Shown: positions 6,858-9,352 of the stretch, one piece after another
How the letters are laid out: each line of letters begins with the position of its first letter
How positions within the stretch are numbered: position 1 is the stretch's first letter
Assembly (NCBI GenBank): GCA_023266715.1
Contig: JAHFPK010000096.1
Coordinates: 1 to 9,352 of the forward strand
Source: Hyphomicrobiales bacterium
GTDB taxonomy: Bacteria; Pseudomonadota; Alphaproteobacteria; Rhizobiales; Aestuariivirgaceae
Direction of reading: 5' to 3'
DNA: 9,352 bases
Translations under genes and position numbers: made by a program
Notes under the pieces: generated by a model
Database searches by the model: none
Told to the model about the DNA's origin: nothing
Seen by the model: only the letters and a program-made list of their open reading frames with translations

Positions 6858-6920
6858 TTGTCTCGCAATAACTCCCAAATGTGTTATGCACTTCTAGTGT
6901 CAATTAAACAGAGGTGTGCT

Positions 6921-7649
6921 ATGGCCTGTAGTTATTGCGAGAGAGATATCAAGATTGTGGCGAGGGGCTTGTGCAGCGCTTGCTACACGCGGCAAACAAG
7001 AGGCTCGCTTGAGCGTGTACATACCTCCAACAAGGGGAAAACATGCAAGGATAAGGGGTGCTCTCAGCCTGCCATTGCTAAGGGTTTTTGCATGACACAC
7101 TACGAGCGCAATGCACAGCATCCGCTCAAAACTATTTGGAAACTCATAAGGAGTCGCAGCAAGGCTGGTTGCAAATCGCGGCGCGGCTATCCTGCGGAAT
7201 GGGATGACTTTGATGTGTTTCTGCGGGACGTTGGGGAGAGACCGGACACGCGACACAAGTTAAGGAGACTTGACCCGGACCTGCCGTATTCAAAAAATAA
7301 TGTTGCTTGGCTACCGCAATTGCCAGGAGGTGGGCGTAGCGAGACCACAAAGGCATGGACTTTGAGGCGTTATTACAAAATCTCCGTTGAGGAATATGAT
7401 GCCATGCTTGCAGCGCAAGGTGGGGTTTGCGCCATTTGCAGAAACCCGGAAACCGCACTGAACTCAGCAACACAAAAGCCTCGCGCTTTGGCGGTCGATC
7501 ACGATCACAAGACGGGACGGGTCCGCGGATTGCTACATTTGGGCTGCAATCAGGGCCTCGGCCTTTTCAACGACGATCCCGCCCTCCTGCGGGCCGCCAT
7601 AGCCTATCTCGAAAGCCATGCCGCCCTTGCGGATCAGCCGCAAACATGA
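6921..7649 (+). CDS. HNH / endonuclease VII-type nuclease, likely free-standing homing endonuclease
   Basis: The product is 242 residues from ATG 6921, which has GAGGTG at 6911-6916 ahead of it. Two zinc knuckles come first: C3-x2-C6 with C18-x2-C21, then C42, C47, C57 and H60. Next is a module with EWDDFDVFLRDVGERP (93-108) and LRRLDPDLPYSKNNVAW (114-130), typical of phage HNH homing-type enzymes. The C-terminal domain is endonuclease VII-like (His-Me finger): C170-x2-C173, DHDHKTGRVRGLL (193-205), C209-N210 and GLFNDDP (214-220), ending AIAYLESH. D193, H194 and N210 align with T4 endonuclease VII D40, H41 and N62. The usual third zinc cysteine is His206. The family cuts DNA, either branched structures or homing sites. 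The position between two terminators beside a recoded capsid end favours a mobile homing nuclease. The last ~100 bases are GC-rich, unlike the gene start. Confidence 0.85.
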   Translation: MACSYCERDIKIVARGLCSACYTRQTRGSLERVHTSNKGKTCKDKGCSQPAIAKGFCMTHYERNAQHPLKTIWKLIRSRSKAGCKSRRGYPAEWDDFDVFLRDVGERPDTRHKLRRLDPDLPYSKNNVAWLPQLPGGGRSETTKAWTLRRYYKISVEEYDAMLAAQGGVCAICRNPETALNSATQKPRALAVDHDHKTGRVRGLLHLGCNQGLGLFNDDPALLRAAIAYLESHAALADQPQT

Positions 7650-7656
7650 GATAGCA

Positions 7657-7714
7657 GGGAGGCAAGACCAAGGCGTCTGCCTTCTCTTGCAGCCCTTCTT
7701 GGGCGTTTCCTCCC
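7657..7714 (+). ncRNA. Candidate structured RNA (three-way junction) after the nuclease gene
   Basis: Nested complementarity is visible. An outer stem pairs GGGAG (7657-7661) with CTCCC (7710-7714). Inside it, GCAAGA (7662-7667) pairs with TCTTGC (7685-7690), and within that AAGGC (7670-7674) pairs with GCCTT (7679-7683) around a GTCT loop, giving an 11-bp interrupted hairpin. A second arm pairs GCCC (7692-7695) with GGGC (7701-7704). The whole starts eight bases after the nuclease stop and ends just before the terminator hairpin. It may be a 3' UTR fold or RNA-processing site. It could be coincidence in GC-rich DNA, and no known RNA family is recognised. Confidence 0.35.
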
Positions 7715-7721
7715 GAGACTT

Positions 7722-7746
7722 GGCTCCGCTTCGGCGGGGCCTTTTT
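7722..7746 (+). terminator. Strong Rho-independent terminator with UUCG tetraloop
   Basis: GGCTCCGC (7722-7729) pairs with GCGGGGCC (7734-7741), with one G-U pair, around a TTCG tetraloop, followed by TTTTTC. This is a textbook terminator about 70 bases past the nuclease stop. It may be the ancestral terminator of the capsid operon, with the nuclease and its own upstream terminator inserted before it. Confidence 0.88.
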
Positions 7747-7792
7747 CGTCTCCCCAAATACCCTGAATGCTCCCTCCCGTTTTGGCTAGTGT

Positions 7793-7820
7793 AATGGAAC
7801 CTACCCTTCTGAGTTCCATT
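7793..7820. promoter_or_regulatory. Inverted repeat in the leader of the beta-helix gene
   Basis: AATGGAAC (7793-7800) and GTTCCATT (7813-7820) form a perfect 8-bp inverted repeat with a 12-base spacer. A second small hairpin, ACCGC/GCGGT (7827-7831 with 7835-7839), follows just before the ribosome binding site. The gene downstream must have its own promoter after the terminator at 7746, and TGTAAT (7790-7795) overlaps the left arm as a possible -10. The repeat could be an operator or an mRNA leader hairpin; it lacks a T-tract, so it is not a terminator. Confidence 0.45.
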
Positions 7821-7855
7821 CAAAGGACCGCGCTGCGGTTGACGGGAGAACTAAA

Positions 7856-8812
7856 ATGGCGATTGCCAACTATGTAAACGGGTTTCCAAATGGCGTGCTG
7901 CTGCGCGGTGTGCCGATCCTCCAAACCAATCCTGGCAAAGTTTTCTGGGTCTACAATGGCACCACGGGCCTGATGCCCGGGCAGCGCGGCGGCTCCAACG
8001 GGAACCGCGGCGGTTTCAACGATCCGTTCTCGACCTTGGCTTATGCCTTTACCCAGTGCGTGGCCAACCGCGGCGATATCATTATGGTCAAGGCTGGGCA
8101 CGCTGAAAACATCGCCGCCTCGACTGCCCTTTCTATCGCCGGCGTTGCCGTCATCGGCCTTGGAGCAGGGACAAATCGCCCGACATTCACCTTCACCACG
8201 GCCAACACGGCGACATTCTCGGTCACCGCAGCCAACGTCTCGTTCCAGAACTGCGTGTTCACCGCCAACTTCCTCTCGATCGCGGCGCCAATCACGCTCA
8301 CCACGGCAAAATGGTTCACGGCGCAGAATTGCCTGTTCCAGGATACCTCCGCTTCGCTCGACTTCCTCAACTGCATCAAATCAACGGGCGCGGCCAATAC
8401 TGCTGATGGCTTGGCGGTCCTGGATTGCGATTGGTTCGGCACCGGTGTCACCTCGGTAAATTCGATGATTCTGGTCGCCGACGCCAATATTGACGTGACC
8501 CTGCTGCGTAACCGTGCGATCACGGAACGTGTCGCCGATGCACCGATCCTGCTCACCGTCACAACGGGCGCTTCGACCAATATCGAAATCGGCGACAACG
8601 TGGTCATTTCGAAGCAGACGGCGGCCACCGACGGCACCGTGGCCAAACTGGGCGCTACTTCGACTGGCGTGGTTTACCGCAACTTCTCCGGCACCTTGGT
8701 AACTGCCTCGGACAAGATATTCACCACCACTGTTGGCGTGTACCCGTTTGAAAACCGGGTTTCCGGCGTGGTTGGCGCCACAGGATTTGTCATCCCGGCA
8801 GTTGATTCCTAG
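7856..8812 (+). CDS. Phage structural protein with predicted right-handed beta-helix (pectin-lyase-like)
   Basis: The 318-residue protein starts after GGGAGA at 7844-7849. Its N-terminal part (1-45) would be the virion-binding segment. GGSNGNRGGFNDPFSTLAYAF (45-65) followed by GDIIMVKAGHAENI (73-86) and GVAVIGLGAGTNRPTF (96-111) is the usual opening of phage beta-helix proteins. Repeating rungs then appear, such as VSFQNCVFTANF (128-139), WFTAQNCLFQDTS (153-165) and LAVLDCDWFGTG (186-197), with Asn/Cys/Phe at inward positions about every 25-33 residues. The C-terminal part (about 290-318) is Gly/Val-rich. No catalytic residues for a depolymerase can be pointed to, so it is safer to call it a surface or head-associated structural protein than a tailspike enzyme. 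It is separated from the capsid gene by the nuclease insertion and a terminator. Confidence 0.75.
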   Translation: MAIANYVNGFPNGVLLRGVPILQTNPGKVFWVYNGTTGLMPGQRGGSNGNRGGFNDPFSTLAYAFTQCVANRGDIIMVKAGHAENIAASTALSIAGVAVIGLGAGTNRPTFTFTTANTATFSVTAANVSFQNCVFTANFLSIAAPITLTTAKWFTAQNCLFQDTSASLDFLNCIKSTGAANTADGLAVLDCDWFGTGVTSVNSMILVADANIDVTLLRNRAITERVADAPILLTVTTGASTNIEIGDNVVISKQTAATDGTVAKLGATSTGVVYRNFSGTLVTASDKIFTTTVGVYPFENRVSGVVGATGFVIPAVDS

Positions 8813-8867
8813 AGGTTCATGACAATGCTCACTCAGTTCAATTTCATCTCATTCACAGGAGTCCGTC

Positions 8868-9352
8868 ATGGCGATTTCTAGCGGGAAATATTTCAGTGAG
8901 GTCGCCGCTGGGCGAGTGCTCATCGGTTCAACTGCTGCGGCTGGCGTTGCCGCTCCCATCACGACAGGAACGGCGGTCACCTTTGGCCTGTGGAACACTT
9001 CCACGTCCCACAACGCAGTGCCGCTCTGGCTCAATATTGGCTACACCTCGGGCACCATCGCGCTCGGCACTTGGGCCATTGCAAACCAGTATTGCGGCTT
9101 CACTCTTGCCACCGCGGCACCGCTCTCGGCCTTCACCGATGGCACGCCGAAGAATGCCCTGCTCGGCAAAGGCAATGCCTCAGTCATGCGCTTTACGCCA
9201 TCGGCGGCTACCCTCACCGCAGGCGGCACCGGCGCCATGTTCTTGCCGGCCGGCAAAGCCTCTGCCACCGCCGCTCTTGGCGAAATCAACGCCTTTAGCT
9301 GGCAGTTCGACGGCGCCATCATAGTGCCGCCTGGCCAGTTGATCTTTGTTGC
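8868..9352 (+). CDS. Partial phage structural protein of unknown function (N-terminal 161 residues)
   Basis: The frame opens at ATG 8868, seven bases or less after AGGAG 8857-8861, and stays open to the window edge, so the C-terminus is missing. The visible part is rich in Ala, Gly, Thr and Ser, with aromatic residues spaced along predicted beta strands: VTFGLWNTS, AVPLWLNIGYTSG, GTWAIANQYCGF, then AAATLTAGG-like and GQLIFVA stretches. It has no signal peptide or membrane helix. The beta-rich, low-charge character and the position downstream of a beta-helix protein suggest a virion protein. I do not recognise the family. It begins 55 bases after the preceding stop, likely in the same transcript. 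Confidence 0.7.
   Translation, partial: MAISSGKYFSEVAAGRVLIGSTAAAGVAAPITTGTAVTFGLWNTSTSHNAVPLWLNIGYTSGTIALGTWAIANQYCGFTLATAAPLSAFTDGTPKNALLGKGNASVMRFTPSAATLTAGGTGAMFLPAGKASATAALGEINAFSWQFDGAIIVPPGQLIFV

Larger units (their letters stand above)
6661..6920 (+). other. Low-GC tract spanning the capsid gene 3' end and the nuclease leader
   Basis: Hand counts give 99 G/C in 240 bases (41%) for 6661-6900, against 70 in 120 (58%) for 6541-6660. The change is abrupt, within a codon or two of position 6661. The tract includes the last 46 capsid codons, the first terminator and the leader of the nuclease gene. The amino acid sequence across the join is normal for the family, so this is a change in DNA origin or recoding, not a frameshift. 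Confidence 0.75.

Noticed and set aside
6858..6887. TTGTCT / TGTTAT as a -35/-10 pair for the nuclease gene (18-base spacing)
   Set aside because: Each hexamer matches consensus at only four of six positions, which is not enough to claim a promoter.
6858..6920. Upstream TTG start extending the nuclease by 21 residues
   Set aside because: It begins in the T-tract of the terminator, lacks a ribosome binding site, and the added residues precede the conserved zinc knuckle; ATG 6921 has GAGGTG ahead of it.
7709..7788. Partial direct repeat CCTCCCG...TTGGCT at about 7709-7725 and 7774-7787
   Set aside because: The match is broken by differing spacer length and sequence; it is too short to indicate an insertion target duplication.
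5893..7855. Intron splitting the major capsid gene, with the nuclease encoded inside it
   Set aside because: The capsid protein reaches a complete, family-typical C-terminus at 6801, and no second exon is found after the nuclease gene.
7650..7855. Displaced remnant of the original capsid gene 3' end after the nuclease
   Set aside because: I looked for coding similarity to the last 46 capsid residues in this stretch and found none; it holds only RNA-like structure, a terminator and a leader.
8041..8646. Minus-strand and shifted-frame open frames opposite the beta-helix gene
   Set aside because: Repetitive codon bias of the beta-helix gene explains them; no motif or start signal supports them.

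Overview
The window looks like part of the head (virion morphogenesis) module of a tailed double-stranded DNA phage or prophage (Caudoviricetes). All genes lie on the + strand, are closely packed, and several are preceded by AAGGAG-type ribosome binding sites. Overall composition is GC-rich (hand counts of roughly 57-60% in typical stretches) with C-ending codons. That fits a phage of a proteobacterial host, possibly an alphaproteobacterium, but nothing in the window proves the host. No integrase, attachment site, tRNA or CRISPR array is visible.

Layout: (1) 3-278, C-terminal end of a structural or portal-region gene cut by the window edge; (2) 280-675, a GroES-like co-chaperonin; (3) 677-1618, a capsid scaffolding protein; (4) 1625-1957, a small zinc-ribbon-like protein in lower-GC DNA; (5) 2011-4653, an 880-residue low-complexity protein with several repeat families; (6) 4669-5208, a conserved phage protein of unknown role; (7) 5280-5879, a conserved virion-associated protein, possibly a decoration protein; (8) 5893-6801, the major capsid protein (Mu gpT-like family); (9) a terminator, then 6921-7649, a free-standing HNH/endonuclease VII-type enzyme; (10) a foldable RNA segment and a strong terminator, then 7856-8812, a pectin-lyase-like beta-helix protein; (11) 8868-9352, the start of another structural protein, cut by the window end.

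How the genes fit together: the scaffold and major capsid protein would build the procapsid, and the GroES-like protein could adapt the host GroEL chamber to fold the capsid protein, as gp31 does in T4. The 199-residue, beta-helix and last proteins are probably virion surface or head/tail-associated components.

The most interesting region is 6661-7746. The last 46 codons of the capsid gene switch abruptly to a lower-GC codon set while still encoding a normal C-terminus. A nuclease gene with its own terminators follows directly. This is what homing of a free-standing endonuclease with a co-converted, recoded target would leave behind. Other points of note are the GroES-like gene beside the scaffold, the repeat-built 880-residue protein with a duplicated C-terminal module, and a predicted three-way RNA fold after the nuclease gene. 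Family assignments come from reading motifs by eye; no database search was run.
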